This document shows positions 34,883-43,657 of a DNA stretch of 64,000 nucleotides, one piece after another. The stretch comes from Amycolatopsis camponoti (lineage in GTDB: Bacteria; Actinomycetota; Actinomycetes; Mycobacteriales; Pseudonocardiaceae). The DNA lies in the NCBI RefSeq assembly GCF_902497555.1, contig NZ_CABVGP010000001.1:2832501-2896500 (forward strand). Reading direction: 5' to 3'. The translations under genes were made by a program, and so were the position numbers. A model generated the notes under the pieces. The model was not told the origin of the DNA and made no database searches. It saw only the letters and a list, made by a program, of their open reading frames with translations. Positions within the stretch are counted from its first letter, which is position 1. Each line of letters begins with the position of its first letter.

Positions 34883-35899
34883 TCAGTCCTTGTAGCCGAT
34901 GACCAGTGTGTCCAGCGAACCCACGCGCGCGACCTCGACCGTGCCGAAACCCGCTTCGGTCAGCCATTTCCGCGCTTCGTCCGGGGTGTACTCCGCGCCG
35001 CCCGGTGACGTCAGCAGCATGTTGAGGCTGCCGAGCAGGCTCAGCGGCCTGCCCCGGCGGCCGGCGTCGATCATCCGGTCGTACACCAGCACCGCGCCCC
35101 CCGGCTTGACCGACTCGTGGACGCGGGCCAGCAGCGTCCGCCGGCCGGACAGGTCGAAGTAGTGCAGGATGTGCCCGGCGACGAAGACGTCGGCGACCGG
35201 CAGCGGGTCGGCGAAGAAGTCACCGGCGGCGAACCGGATCCGGCCGGCCAGGCCGAGTTCGGCGGTGTGCTCGTCGAAGAACCGTTCCACCGGCGGGAGG
35301 TCGAAGCAGGTCGCGTCGAGGTGCGGGTGCTCGCGCACGAGGGTCGCCGCTAGGTTGCCCCGCGCGCCGCCGAGGTCCACCACCGACGAGTACCGGCTCC
35401 AGTCGAAGACCGCCGCCAGCGCCGCCCCGACCCCGCCGTTCACGGCGTCCATCGCGCCGAGGAACCCGCGGGTGGCATCGTCGTCGCGGTACCCGTCGAA
35501 GATGCCGCGGTCGCTGGGGACCTGGGCCCGGCCCGTGCGCAGCGCCTCGGTCAGCTTGCCCCACACCGGGAAGAGCATCCCGCCGGCCATCCGGGCGTAG
35601 CCGCCGACGTAGCCGGGCTTCCCCGCGACGAGGTGCCGCTCCGCGTCGGGGGTGTTGGCGTACCGGTCGCCGGTGCGCTCGAGAAGTCCCAGCGACACCA
35701 GCGCGTCGAGGAAGTCGGCCGCGCCACGCGGGTGCAGCCCGGCCCGCCCGCTCAGCTCGGTGCCGGTCATCGACGTGCCCGAGAGCGTGGTGAACAGGTC
35801 CAGCTCGACCGCGGAGATCACCGCGCGTGAACCGTAGAACGCCATGATCAGGTCCAGGATCCCGCCGGCGCTGTCCGGCGGCCCCTCCGCCGCGGTCAC
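34883..35899 (-). CDS. SAM-dependent O-methyltransferase (TcmO-like position)
   Basis: 338 residues, small-molecule O-methyltransferase with an N-terminal dimerisation winged helix ('FYGSRAVISAVELDLFTTLSGTSMTGTELSGRAGLHPRGAADFLDALVSLGLLER') and a C-terminal SAM domain ('SSVVDLGGARGNLAATLVREHPHLDATCFDLPPV', 'DVFVAGHILHYFDLSGRRTLLARVHESVKPGG'). The GTG at 35899 overlaps the previous stop (GTGA). In the tcm operon this place is TcmO, the 8-O-methyltransferase. Exact regiochemistry cannot be read. Confidence 0.85.
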   Translation of the reverse strand: MTAAEGPPDSAGGILDLIMAFYGSRAVISAVELDLFTTLSGTSMTGTELSGRAGLHPRGAADFLDALVSLGLLERTGDRYANTPDAERHLVAGKPGYVGGYARMAGGMLFPVWGKLTEALRTGRAQVPSDRGIFDGYRDDDATRGFLGAMDAVNGGVGAALAAVFDWSRYSSVVDLGGARGNLAATLVREHPHLDATCFDLPPVERFFDEHTAELGLAGRIRFAAGDFFADPLPVADVFVAGHILHYFDLSGRRTLLARVHESVKPGGAVLVYDRMIDAGRRGRPLSLLGSLNMLLTSPGGAEYTPDEARKWLTEAGFGTVEVARVGSLDTLVIGYKD

Positions 35900-36948
35900 G
35901 CCGGGACGCATTCGAGCAGGGACCACCGGCTCGCCGCCGTGGTCGTGAGGGTGAAGCCCGCCGCGGCGAACAGCGTCCGCCACTCGGCCAGCGTCCGCTC
36001 CCGCCCGCCGAACAGCACGAGCATGTCGATGTCGAGAAACTTCGCGTGGTCCCAGACGTTCCCGGCCGCGACGACCTGGTCCCAGACGAGCAGCCGGGCT
36101 CCGCTGTCCCCGATGGTCGCGCGCACCCGGTGCAGCACCCGGAGCACGTCCGCGTCCGACCAGTTGTGCAGGACGCCCTTGAACAGGTACGCGTCGCACC
36201 CGCCCGGGATCGGGTCGGTGAAGAAGTCGCCCGGCACCACGGTGACGCGGTCGGCGACACCGTGCTCGGCCAGCACCGGGGCCGACGACGACGTGACCCG
36301 CGGCAGGTCCATCAGCACGCCGGTGCCGGCCGGGTTGGCCAGCAGGACCTGCGTGAGGAACCACCCGTCGCCGCCGCCGAGGTCCGCGATCCGCGGGAAC
36401 CGGTCCAGCCGGTAGCCGGGCAGCTCGCGCCCGACGATCACCCGGCTGAAGTGCATCATGAAGCGCTCGAAGAACGCACCGGACTCGGGCTCGTTCTCCA
36501 GGTGCTCGAAGAACGACCGCCCGTGCACCTGGTCGAAGGCGGGCTCGCCGGTCCGGACGCTGTGCATGATCCGCTCGTACGGCTGCCAGGTGAGGTCCAG
36601 GTTGTTGTACTTCACCAGCGGCAGCAGGCCGCGCGGGTTGTCGGCCCGCAGCGCGTCGGAGACCGGGGTCCCGGAGAACGCCCGGTCGGGTCCTTCGGCG
36701 AAGGCGCCGACGGACGCCGCCGCCCGCAGCACCCGCAGCAGCGCGTCGGTGTTCGTCCCGGTCTCCGCCGCCAGGTCCTCGACCGTGCGTACGCCGTCCC
36801 CGATGAGGTCGGCGATCCGCAGCTCCACCAGCACGTGCACGACCTTGGCGAGCCGGCCCGCGCTGGCCAGCAGGAACAGCTGCCGGGCGTGGACGTCGTC
36901 CAGGGACGGCACGAGGCCCGCCCCCGGTTCGGTGTCTACAGTGGTCAC
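35896..36948 (-). CDS. SAM-dependent O-methyltransferase (counterpart of the TcmN C-terminal domain)
   Basis: 350 residues. An N-terminal dimerisation domain ('LLASAGRLAKVVHVLVELRIADLIGDGVRTVEDLAAETGTNTDALLRVLRAAASVGAF') is followed by a SAM domain ('FPRIADLGGGDGWFLTQVLLANPAGTGVLMDLPRV', 'DAYLFKGVLHNWSDADVLRVLHRVR', 'LLVWDQVV'). In S. glaucescens TcmN is one chain with an aromatase/cyclase half and an O-methyltransferase half (3-O-methylation). Here the two activities are separate genes 22 bases apart. The match to that half is by order and fold. Confidence 0.83.
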   Translation of the reverse strand: MTTVDTEPGAGLVPSLDDVHARQLFLLASAGRLAKVVHVLVELRIADLIGDGVRTVEDLAAETGTNTDALLRVLRAAASVGAFAEGPDRAFSGTPVSDALRADNPRGLLPLVKYNNLDLTWQPYERIMHSVRTGEPAFDQVHGRSFFEHLENEPESGAFFERFMMHFSRVIVGRELPGYRLDRFPRIADLGGGDGWFLTQVLLANPAGTGVLMDLPRVTSSSAPVLAEHGVADRVTVVPGDFFTDPIPGGCDAYLFKGVLHNWSDADVLRVLHRVRATIGDSGARLLVWDQVVAAGNVWDHAKFLDIDMLVLFGGRERTLAEWRTLFAAAGFTLTTTAASRWSLLECVPA

Positions 36949-36970
36949 TTGAATTCCTTCCGGGTACCGG

Positions 36971-37417
36971 TCAGGACGCCGATTCGAGGATCTTCTTGAT
37001 GTGGGCCATGTTCTTGCGGGAGCCGGTGTCGAGCCGTTCGACCATCGCCGCGTCGTCGAACGGGGCGTCGTCGCGCAGTTCGAACTCCTGGACCCACCGC
37101 ATGGTCGTGCGGCCGCCGGACTCGGTGTAGAACCACCGCAGCCGCATGTACTCGAACGGCCCGGTCTCCAGCCGGTGCGCCCGCACGGTGCGGGTCGCCG
37201 GGTCGGCGGTCCGGCGCGACACCCACGACCACGCCTGGCCCTGGTCGTCGGGCCGGGTCGTGAGCCGGAAGTCGATCGTGTCGCCGTCCCGGCGGAGCAC
37301 CTCGACCGCGGAGTACTCGTCGAAGTACTCCGGCCACGCCTCGACGTCGTTGGTGAACGTCCACACGCGCTCGAGGGGCGCGTCGATGGTCACCGAGTTC
37401 TCGGTCTTGGCCGCCAT
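36971..37417 (-). CDS. polyketide aromatase/cyclase, SRPBCC fold (TcmN N-terminal type)
   Basis: 148 residues, one START/SRPBCC domain. It begins 'SVTIDAPLERVWTFTNDVEAWPEYFDEYSAVEVLRRDGDTIDFRLTTRPDDQG' and continues 'RWFYTESGGRTTMRWVQEFELRDDAPFDDAAMVERLDTGSRKNMAHIKKILE', closely the layout of monodomain aromatase/cyclases such as TcmN and WhiE-ORFVI. These fold the poly-beta-ketone chain by C9-C14 first-ring closure and aromatisation. The ATG at 37417 is chosen because the TIDAP strand then starts near residue 10 as in relatives. It stops one base above the ACP-gene reading end. Confidence 0.88.
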   Translation of the reverse strand: MAAKTENSVTIDAPLERVWTFTNDVEAWPEYFDEYSAVEVLRRDGDTIDFRLTTRPDDQGQAWSWVSRRTADPATRTVRAHRLETGPFEYMRLRWFYTESGGRTTMRWVQEFELRDDAPFDDAAMVERLDTGSRKNMAHIKKILESAS

Positions 37418-37418
37418 G

Positions 37419-37664
37419 TCACGCCACCTCACGTTCGCGCGTGCCGTTGATGAGCTCCAGCGCGACGCGCGGGCTGGCCAGCTCGGGGAACTCGTCCACC
37501 TCGACGCCGTGGTCCTGCTTGAGCCGCGCCGACACCTCGATCAGCGCGAGCGAGTCGTACCCCAGGTCTTCGAACGAGACGTCCAGGATGTCGCCGTCCA
37601 GGTCGTACTCGTCGGAGTCACCCGCGCACGCGCGGATCACGTCGACGAACTCGGCCAGTGTCAT
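37419..37664 (-). CDS. type II polyketide acyl carrier protein
   Basis: 81 residues, acidic, four-helix ACP. The phosphopantetheine attachment serine is Ser38 in 'FEDLGYDSLALIEVSARL'. It starts at ATG 37664 after GGAGGT, 29 bases below the KS-beta stop and directly ahead of the aromatase. It carries the growing chain between the KS heterodimer and the cyclases. No phosphopantetheinyl transferase gene is in the window. Confidence 0.92.
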   Translation of the reverse strand: MTLAEFVDVIRACAGDSDEYDLDGDILDVSFEDLGYDSLALIEVSARLKQDHGVEVDEFPELASPRVALELINGTREREVA

Positions 37665-37693
37665 GTGCCACCTCCAGTAAGGGCGATGAGTGG

Positions 37694-38896
37694 TCAGTGC
37701 TCGCGCAGGACGAGCGCGGAGTTGAAGCCGCCGACCCCGCGGGCGACGACGAGGGCGGTGCGCACGGGGATCTCCCGCGGGCGGTCCAGCACGAGGTCCA
37801 CATCGGACGCTCCGCGGATGCCGACCGACGGCGGCACCACGTCGTCGCGGATGGCCAGGAACGCGGTCGCCACGTCGAGCGCGGCGCCCGCGGACAGCCG
37901 GCCGGTCATCGTCTTCGGCGCCGTCACCGGCACGGCGCGGGGCCCGAAGACCTCGGCCAGCGCGGCCCGCTCGGCCCGGTCCCACTCCGGGACGCCGGCG
38001 GCGTCGGCGAACACCACGTCGACGTCCCGCGGCTCGACCTCCGCCTGCCGCAGGGCGCCGCGGATGGCTCGCGCGAGCCCCGGCGGCCGGCCGGACCCCG
38101 GCTTCGGGTCGAACGTGGCCGCGTGCCCCGCGATCCGGCCGTAGACCCGGTCCACGCCGCGAGCGCGGGCGGCGGCGGCCTCTTCGACCACCATGATCGC
38201 GCCGCCCTCGCCGGCCACCCACCCCGACGCGTCGCCGTCGAAGGGCCGGTAGGCGCGGGCCGGGTCCGCCTCGGTGCTGAGCAGTCCGCTGGGGATCTGC
38301 GCGACCAGGCCCCACGGGCACAAGGACGCCTCGAACCCGCCGGTGACCGCGAGCCGCAGCGTGCCCGCGTCCACCAGGCGCGCGCCCTGCGCGGCGGCGT
38401 CGATGCCGCCCGCCTGCTCGGTGACGACGACCGAGCTGTGGCCCCGCATGCCGTGGCGGATCGAGATCTGGCCGGTGTTGACCGCGTAGAACCAGGCGAA
38501 CGACTGGTAGGCGCTGACCCGCTCCGGCCCGGTGCGCCACAGCTTCTGCAGCTCGTGCTGGCCGAACTCGAACCCGCCGGACCCGCTCGCGGTCACCACG
38601 CCCATGGCGTACTCGTCGAGCTCGGCCGGCTCGACGCCCGCGTCGGCCAGCGCCCAGCCGGTCACCGCGAGCGCGTGCTGGGTCATCCGGTCGGTCTGCG
38701 TGAGCAACCGGCTGGGCAGGTGGTCCCGCGGTGCGAACGCCAGCACCTCGCCGCCGACGCGGACCGGGTAGCCGGCCGGGTCGAACCGGCTGATCACCCC
38801 CAGGCCCGAGCGGCCGGACAGCGTCGCCTCCCAGTACTCCTTCACCCCGGTCCCGTTGGCCGCGATGACGTCGAGGCCGGTCACCACCGCGGTCAT
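37694..38896 (-). CDS. ketosynthase chain-length factor (KS-beta)
   Basis: 400 residues, KS fold in which the active-site cysteine is replaced by Gln161 ('[19 protein letters not shown]'), the signature of chain-length factors that decarboxylate malonyl-ACP and set chain length with KS-alpha. '[25 protein letters not shown]' occupies the second catalytic region. The ATG at 38896 overlaps the KS-alpha stop by four bases, forcing coupled equal synthesis. Decaketide length is expected from similarity to the tcm system but not provable here. Confidence 0.92.
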   Translation of the reverse strand: MTAVVTGLDVIAANGTGVKEYWEATLSGRSGLGVISRFDPAGYPVRVGGEVLAFAPRDHLPSRLLTQTDRMTQHALAVTGWALADAGVEPAELDEYAMGVVTASGSGGFEFGQHELQKLWRTGPERVSAYQSFAWFYAVNTGQISIRHGMRGHSSVVVTEQAGGIDAAAQGARLVDAGTLRLAVTGGFEASLCPWGLVAQIPSGLLSTEADPARAYRPFDGDASGWVAGEGGAIMVVEEAAAARARGVDRVYGRIAGHAATFDPKPGSGRPPGLARAIRGALRQAEVEPRDVDVVFADAAGVPEWDRAERAALAEVFGPRAVPVTAPKTMTGRLSAGAALDVATAFLAIRDDVVPPSVGIRGASDVDLVLDRPREIPVRTALVVARGVGGFNSALVLREH

Positions 38897-40149
38897 GAGC
38901 CGGCCTTCGTGAGCACGGCGGCGCTCTGGAACCCGCCGAACCCGCTGCCCACGCTGAGGACGGTGTCCGTCGCCACCTCCCGGGCGGTGTTCGGCACGTA
39001 GTCGAGGTCGCAGTCCGGGTCGGGTTCGGCGTAGTTCGCCGTGGGCGGCACGACTCCGTGCTCGATCGCCAGGGCGCACGCGGCCAGCTCGATCGCGCCG
39101 ATCGCGCCGAGCGAGTGGCCGATCATGGACTTGATGGAGCTGACCGGCACCCGGTAGGCGTGGTCGCCGAGACTCCGCTTGACCGCGGCGGTCTCGTGCC
39201 GGTCGTTCTGCTTGGTGCCCGAGCCGTGGGCGTTCACGTAGCCGACGGCGTCCGGCGCCCGCTTCGCCTGGGCGAGCGCCACGGTGACGGCCTCGGCCAG
39301 CTCCCGCCCGTCCGGCCGCAGCCCGGTCATGTGGTGCGCGTTGCACCGGGTCGCGAACCCGGAGACCTCCGCGTAGACGTGCGCGCCCCGGCGGCGGGCC
39401 GCGGTCAGCTCCTCCAGGACGAACATCGCCGCGCCTTCGCCGAGCACGAACCCGTCCCGCCCCCGGTCGAACGGCCGCGAAGCGTGGGCCGGGTCGCCGT
39501 TGTTCGGCGAGGTGGCCTTGATGGCGTCGAAGCAGGCCACGGTGATCGGGGAGATCGGCGCTTCCGTCGCACCGCCGAGCATCACCTCGGCCCGGCCGTC
39601 GCGGATCCGCTCCACGGCGTGGCCCACGGCGTCCAACCCGGACGTGCACCCGGTCGACACCACGGCCACCGGTCCTTCGGCGCCGATCTCCCACGCGACG
39701 TCGCGGGCCATCGAGCTCGGCACGTAGTGGTCGAACAGGTTCGGCGCCGCGAGCGTGTGGTCGACGAGCCACGTCGCGCCGCGGGAGCTGACCCGCGCGT
39801 ACTCGCGGTCCAGGCTCATCGTGGCCCCGACCGCGGTGCCGACGCTGACCCCGGTCCGCTCGGGGTCGAGCGGGCCGGCCCCGCTGTCGGCAAGCGCTTC
39901 CCGGGCGCACGCGAGGGCGAGCAGCGTCGCCCGGTCCGCGGTGGCCGCCTGGCCGGCGGTGAACCCTTCGGCGATCGGGTCGAAGTCGATCTCGGCGGCG
40001 ATCCTGGACCGGAACGGCGCCGGGTCGAACGTCGAGATCGTCCGCGTCGCCGTGCGCCCCGACGTCAGCAGGTCCCAGAAGGCGGGCGTGCCGATCCCGC
40101 CCGGCGCCCGGACCCCGATTCCGGTGATCACGACCCGCCGCCCCGTCAC
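38893..40149 (-). CDS. type II polyketide ketosynthase alpha
   Basis: 418 residues, with nucleophile Cys168 in '[19 protein letters not shown]' and the two histidines in '[17 protein letters not shown]' and '[22 protein letters not shown]'. The acyltransferase-like 'GHS' element of KS-alpha enzymes is the latter. It forms the minimal PKS with KS-beta and ACP. It overlaps the cupin gene by four bases upstream and KS-beta by four downstream. TcmK is the expected nearest counterpart given identical gene order. Confidence 0.93.
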   Translation of the reverse strand: MTGRRVVITGIGVRAPGGIGTPAFWDLLTSGRTATRTISTFDPAPFRSRIAAEIDFDPIAEGFTAGQAATADRATLLALACAREALADSGAGPLDPERTGVSVGTAVGATMSLDREYARVSSRGATWLVDHTLAAPNLFDHYVPSSMARDVAWEIGAEGPVAVVSTGCTSGLDAVGHAVERIRDGRAEVMLGGATEAPISPITVACFDAIKATSPNNGDPAHASRPFDRGRDGFVLGEGAAMFVLEELTAARRRGAHVYAEVSGFATRCNAHHMTGLRPDGRELAEAVTVALAQAKRAPDAVGYVNAHGSGTKQNDRHETAAVKRSLGDHAYRVPVSSIKSMIGHSLGAIGAIELAACALAIEHGVVPPTANYAEPDPDCDLDYVPNTAREVATDTVLSVGSGFGGFQSAAVLTKAGS

Positions 40150-40562
40150 AGCCCACCGACCCGGGGCGGGCCCGCGTCCGGGAACGGGACCGGTTCGGTG
40201 TCGACGTGCCCGAGGTGGGGTTTCGGTGCCAGCGGGGAGATCTGGAACACCGCACGGGCGGGGACGCCGCCGGTGTTGACGATGCGGTGGCGCGTGCCCC
40301 GGACGACCAGCAGCGCCTCGTCGGCCCGCAGCTCGACCTCTTCGCCGTTGAGCACCACGAGGACGGTGCCGCCGACCAGGTACAGGTACTTGTCCGAGTA
40401 CGGGTGGTAGTGCTCGGCGACGAACTCGCCGGGGGCGAGGTCGATCGTGCCCAGGAAGCCGGACGTGGCCCCGACCGAGACCGGGGTGAGCAGCGCGCGG
40501 GTGCTCCCGCCCTGCCGGTGGTTCGGTGCGACGTCGGCGAGGGCCACCTTGGGTGTGTTCAC
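40146..40562 (-). CDS. polyketide-cluster cupin (TcmJ-like)
   Basis: 138 residues, single cupin. Metal-binding pattern '[51 protein letters not shown]' contains H-x-H, a downstream Glu region and a late His. TcmJ/WhiE-ORFII-type cupins assist early cyclisation or complex quality; their chemistry is not settled. Overlaps both neighbours by four bases. Confidence 0.85.
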   Translation of the reverse strand: MNTPKVALADVAPNHRQGGSTRALLTPVSVGATSGFLGTIDLAPGEFVAEHYHPYSDKYLYLVGGTVLVVLNGEEVELRADEALLVVRGTRHRIVNTGGVPARAVFQISPLAPKPHLGHVDTEPVPFPDAGPPRVGGL

Positions 40563-40885
40563 CGTGCGCTCTCCCAGCTGTAGAAGACTTCCGCCTTGGA
40601 GTCCTTGAGCTCGCTCCAGTCCGCCGAGTACGGCGTCAGGTACTTGCCGACCTCGTCGTTGACCTTCCGGAAGTGCGGGTTGCCGCGGGCGGCCGAGAGC
40701 GAGGGCATGATGTCCTCCTCCGCCTCGATGAGGTGGAAGTAGAGGTCGTGGAACCGGAACAGCGTCCGGCGGATGACACCGAGCTCGCCCGGCAGGCTGG
40801 TCCGGTCGTGTTCGGCGAACGCCGCGGCCACCTGGTCCGCGTCGTCGGGGTCCATGCGCAGGACCATCAGAGCCCGGTAGGCCAC
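40559..40885 (-). CDS. type II polyketide cyclase, TcmI family
   Basis: 108 residues, ferredoxin-like alpha/beta fold of TcmI ('[52 protein letters not shown]', '[17 protein letters not shown]'). TcmI closes the last ring (Tcm F2 to F1). The GTG at 40885 follows a strong GAGGAGGAG. It is the first gene after the hairpin at 40991-41030, so it probably starts a second transcript. Confidence 0.88.
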   Translation of the reverse strand: MAYRALMVLRMDPDDADQVAAAFAEHDRTSLPGELGVIRRTLFRFHDLYFHLIEAEEDIMPSLSAARGNPHFRKVNDEVGKYLTPYSADWSELKDSKAEVFYSWESAR

Positions 40886-40990
40886 TGCTCCTCCTCGCGT
40901 CGGGTGTTGCTCTCCGGTCCTACTTTCCCGGTTCGTCCTTGGAGGCCGCTTGTAACCGGGTTTGCCCGCACAAATGTGTCTACAAAGGAC

Positions 40991-41030
40991 GGAAGCCGGT
41001 GTGCGGACCCGAGTCCGCACACCGGCTTCC
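40991..41030 (-). terminator. perfect 18-bp hairpin inside the polyketide operon
   Basis: GGAAGCCGGTGTGCGGAC pairs perfectly with GTCCGCACACCGGCTTCC around a four-base loop (CCGA). It begins 15 bases after the stop of the TcmH-like gene, in the 159-base gap ahead of the cyclase gene. No U-tract is present. A terminator or attenuator splitting the operon is the likely function. Confidence 0.7.
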
Positions 41031-41044
41031 GGTGGTGCCGCCGA

Positions 41045-41368
41045 TCAGTTCGTTTCGTGCACGGACGAAACGTCGCAGGGGATCGAGCGCGGCGTGGAGA
41101 GTGCCCGGCAGAAGTCGAAGTGCGCCTTCAGCCGCGGATCCGCGTGCATGGCCCGGAAGTGCCGCTCGCTCTCCCACTGGGCGTAGTTGACGACGTGCTT
41201 GCCGTCGTGGCTCAGGTGGAAGTTCGCCGACACGAAGCCGGGCAGGTGCTTGATCAGCGTCTCGGTCGCCTCGACCAGGTGCTCGTACAGCTCGGTCCGC
41301 CGGTCGGGCTCGACCGGGAAGACGTTGATCAGCGTGTAGACGTTCGACGGTGCGGTGATGCTTCCCAT
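41045..41368 (-). CDS. antibiotic biosynthesis monooxygenase (TcmH-like anthrone oxygenase)
   Basis: 107 residues, ABM dimeric alpha+beta-barrel fold with 'VYTLINVFPVEPDRRTELYEHLVEATETLIKHLPGFVSANFHLS' and the family motif 'VVNYAQWESERHFRAM'. TcmH is a cofactor-free oxygenase turning the naphthacenone Tcm F1 into the 5,12-quinone Tcm D3. Last gene ahead of the hairpin; 11 bases below the FAD monooxygenase stop. Confidence 0.87.
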   Translation of the reverse strand: MGSITAPSNVYTLINVFPVEPDRRTELYEHLVEATETLIKHLPGFVSANFHLSHDGKHVVNYAQWESERHFRAMHADPRLKAHFDFCRALSTPRSIPCDVSSVHETN

Positions 41369-41379
41369 GTCCTGTCCTC

Positions 41380-42975
41380 TCAGTGCTTTCCGGCCGGCTT
41401 TTCGCCGCGGTCGAGGGTGCCCGCCAGCACGTCGCCGAGCTTGCCCGCGGACGGGGCGTTCTCCCCGCGCCAGGCCACGAACCCGTCCGGCCGGACGAGG
41501 AGCGCGCCGTCGGCGGCGAGCCGCGCGGCCTCGGTGAAGGTGCTGTCGAGGACGTGCACGCTCAGCGGCACGGTGCCCGGCAGGGATGCCGCCGCTTCCA
41601 GCCAGGCGGCGCCGTCCGGGCCGGTCAGCAGCGCGTACGACGTCACCGCGAGATCCACTGTGGACACTCCGGGGCGCACCCACACGTGGGGCACCCGGTA
41701 GCCGGGGCGTCCGGTCAGGTCGAACTCGCGCGGCACCGCGGTCGGGTAGCCCTCGCCCTCGATCGCGGCGGAGGTGTAGCGGTAGCCGTTGCCCACCACG
41801 GCCGCGTCGATCAGCGCCTCGCCGTCGACGTCGCTGTCGAGCCGGAAGGTGTGGCGCAGCAACGCCTGCCGCGCGACGGCCGAGCCGACCGGCAGGCGCT
41901 CGCGTTCGTAGGTGTCCAGCAGCGCGGCACCGGCCCAGCCGTCGCGCACGGCCGAGATCTTCCACGCGAGGTTGTGCGCGTCCTGGATGCCGCCGTTGGC
42001 GCCGAACGCACCGGCCGGCGGGTGCACGTGCGCCGCGTCGCCGGCCAGGAAAACCCGGCCGGACCGGTAGGAGCCGGCGACGTTGTGGGACATCACCCAC
42101 GGCATCGTCATCTCCACCTCGACGTCGAGGTCCGGCACGCCGAGGGCGGTCCGCAGCAGCTCCGTGCACCGCTGCTCGGTGAGGTCGGCCGGCTCGGTCG
42201 TGCGCGGGTCGTAGAAGAACCCGTACACCCAGCGCTCCTCGTCGAACAGCTGCAGCACGCCGGGCGCCTGTTCGTTGGCCAGGTAGCAGATGACGAACCG
42301 CCGCCCCTGGATCGCCGGGTTCAGGTCGGCCTTGAACAGCACGCTCATCGCCGCGCCGACGACACCGTGCCCGTCGAGGCCGATGCCGAGCTGCTCGCGC
42401 AGGCCGCCGCCGACGCCGTCGGCCGCGATCGCGTACTCGGCCCGCACGGTCGTGCGTTCGCCGGTGCCGCGGTCGACGACGACCGCGGTCACCCCGTCTT
42501 CGTCCTGCTCCAGCGATTCGAGCAGCGTCCCGAACCGGATGTCGGCGCCCCGGGCGGTCGCCGCGTCGCGCAGGATGGGCTCCAGCCGGTCCTGGCCGCA
42601 CCAGTGCGGCTTCATCGGACTGACCTCGTCGAAGTCGAGCGACGGCTCCTCGATGACGACGGCGTTCTCCATGTCCGCGACGCTCGTGGAGCGCAGCACC
42701 ACCCACGGGATCTGGTCGCTGGGCTGCCCCAGCTCGCGCCAGCGGTCGCCCTGGACGAGCTTGGGCCCGCGGTCGGCGACGACCTGCGCGAGGCCCGCGT
42801 TGCGCAGCAGCTCCATCGTGCGCGGGCTGATGCCGGAGGCCCGGGTCAGCACCGTGGTCGTCTCGTGCTTCTCCACCAGGTGGCAGCCGACGCCCTGCTG
42901 GCCGAGGAACAACGCCGCGGCGAGGCCCGTCAGCCCGCCGCCGACGATCAGCACGGGGGTTTCCACATACGTCAT
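41380..42975 (-). CDS. FAD-dependent aromatic hydroxylase (TcmG-like)
   Basis: 531 residues, PheA/TetX (pentachlorophenol hydroxylase) family. Rossmann FAD motif 'VLIVGGGLTGLAAALFLGQQGVGCHLVEKHETT' at the N-terminus, 'RAEYAIAADGVGG' (DG motif), and 'VFLAGDAAHVHPPAGAFGANGGIQDAHNLAWK' (GD motif), followed by a thioredoxin-like C-terminal domain. TcmG hydroxylates C-4, C-4a and C-12a of Tcm A2 to give Tcm C. The ATG at 42975 follows GGAG; an ATG at 42987 lacks a site. The triple hydroxylation is inferred from family and synteny. Confidence 0.88.
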   Translation of the reverse strand: MTYVETPVLIVGGGLTGLAAALFLGQQGVGCHLVEKHETTTVLTRASGISPRTMELLRNAGLAQVVADRGPKLVQGDRWRELGQPSDQIPWVVLRSTSVADMENAVVIEEPSLDFDEVSPMKPHWCGQDRLEPILRDAATARGADIRFGTLLESLEQDEDGVTAVVVDRGTGERTTVRAEYAIAADGVGGGLREQLGIGLDGHGVVGAAMSVLFKADLNPAIQGRRFVICYLANEQAPGVLQLFDEERWVYGFFYDPRTTEPADLTEQRCTELLRTALGVPDLDVEVEMTMPWVMSHNVAGSYRSGRVFLAGDAAHVHPPAGAFGANGGIQDAHNLAWKISAVRDGWAGAALLDTYERERLPVGSAVARQALLRHTFRLDSDVDGEALIDAAVVGNGYRYTSAAIEGEGYPTAVPREFDLTGRPGYRVPHVWVRPGVSTVDLAVTSYALLTGPDGAAWLEAAASLPGTVPLSVHVLDSTFTEAARLAADGALLVRPDGFVAWRGENAPSAGKLGDVLAGTLDRGEKPAGKH

Positions 42976-43021
42976 GATCAACTCCATTGTTCGGGGGAGG
43001 TCGCGACCGGCGGAACGACGG

Positions 43022-43657
43022 TCAGGACCGGACGATGGCGAGCTCGGCGTCGACGGCCGGCCGGGCCGCGTGGCCGTACCACTGGGTCCAGGCGATGAGG
43101 GCGAGAATCGAACCCGCGCCCAATGCCGGGCACACCAGCGTGGCGATGTCGAGCGGCGTCCAGAACGCCACCGCGATTCTGGCCGCCGACTCGGCGAGCA
43201 ATCCCGCCGTCCACACCGCGGTGGTCACCCGGTTCATCCGGCGGAATTGCGCCGAGTGCGTCCAGGAATCTTTCCAGGCTATTCTGTCGCCGCTGAAATC
43301 GCGCCGGATGTAATAGGTGAGCGGTCTGGCCAGGAACAGTGAAACCAGCGCGGCCAGCCCCACCGAAGCGGTGACCAGGGAGTCCTTGACCAGGACGACG
43401 CGCGCGTCCCCGGACAGGACACCCAGCAGCACCCCGAGCCCGAACCGGACCAGGACCAGCACGGACAGCGCGCTGACCGTGCGGTCCGCGGCGTAGCCGA
43501 TCGCGACCCGGACCAGGGAGACCCCGCCCGCGACGACGAGGGCGAGCACGGGGGAGACCCCCAGCCGGCTGAGGACCAGGTAGACCGCGTACGGGATCCC
43601 GACGTCGACCAGCACCACCTTGCCGACCCGCGGCAGCGACGAGCCGCTGCTCACCAC
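43022..43657 (-). CDS. VC0807-type integral membrane protein
   Basis: About 211 residues with five or six hydrophobic segments ('VVLVDVGIPYAVYLVLSRLGVSPVLALVVAGGVSLVRVAIGY', 'TASVGLAALVSLFLARPL', 'PLDIATLVCPALGAGSILALIAW'). It resembles the VC0807/intracellular-septation-A-like family, whose function is unknown. Two adjacent GTG codons at 43657 and 43654 overlap the SARP stop, so it is translated with the regulator. It is not part of the classical tetracenomycin operon. A transport, resistance or membrane-adaptation role is possible. Confidence 0.7.
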   Translation of the reverse strand: MVSSGSSLPRVGKVVLVDVGIPYAVYLVLSRLGVSPVLALVVAGGVSLVRVAIGYAADRTVSALSVLVLVRFGLGVLLGVLSGDARVVLVKDSLVTASVGLAALVSLFLARPLTYYIRRDFSGDRIAWKDSWTHSAQFRRMNRVTTAVWTAGLLAESAARIAVAFWTPLDIATLVCPALGAGSILALIAWTQWYGHAARPAVDAELAIVRS

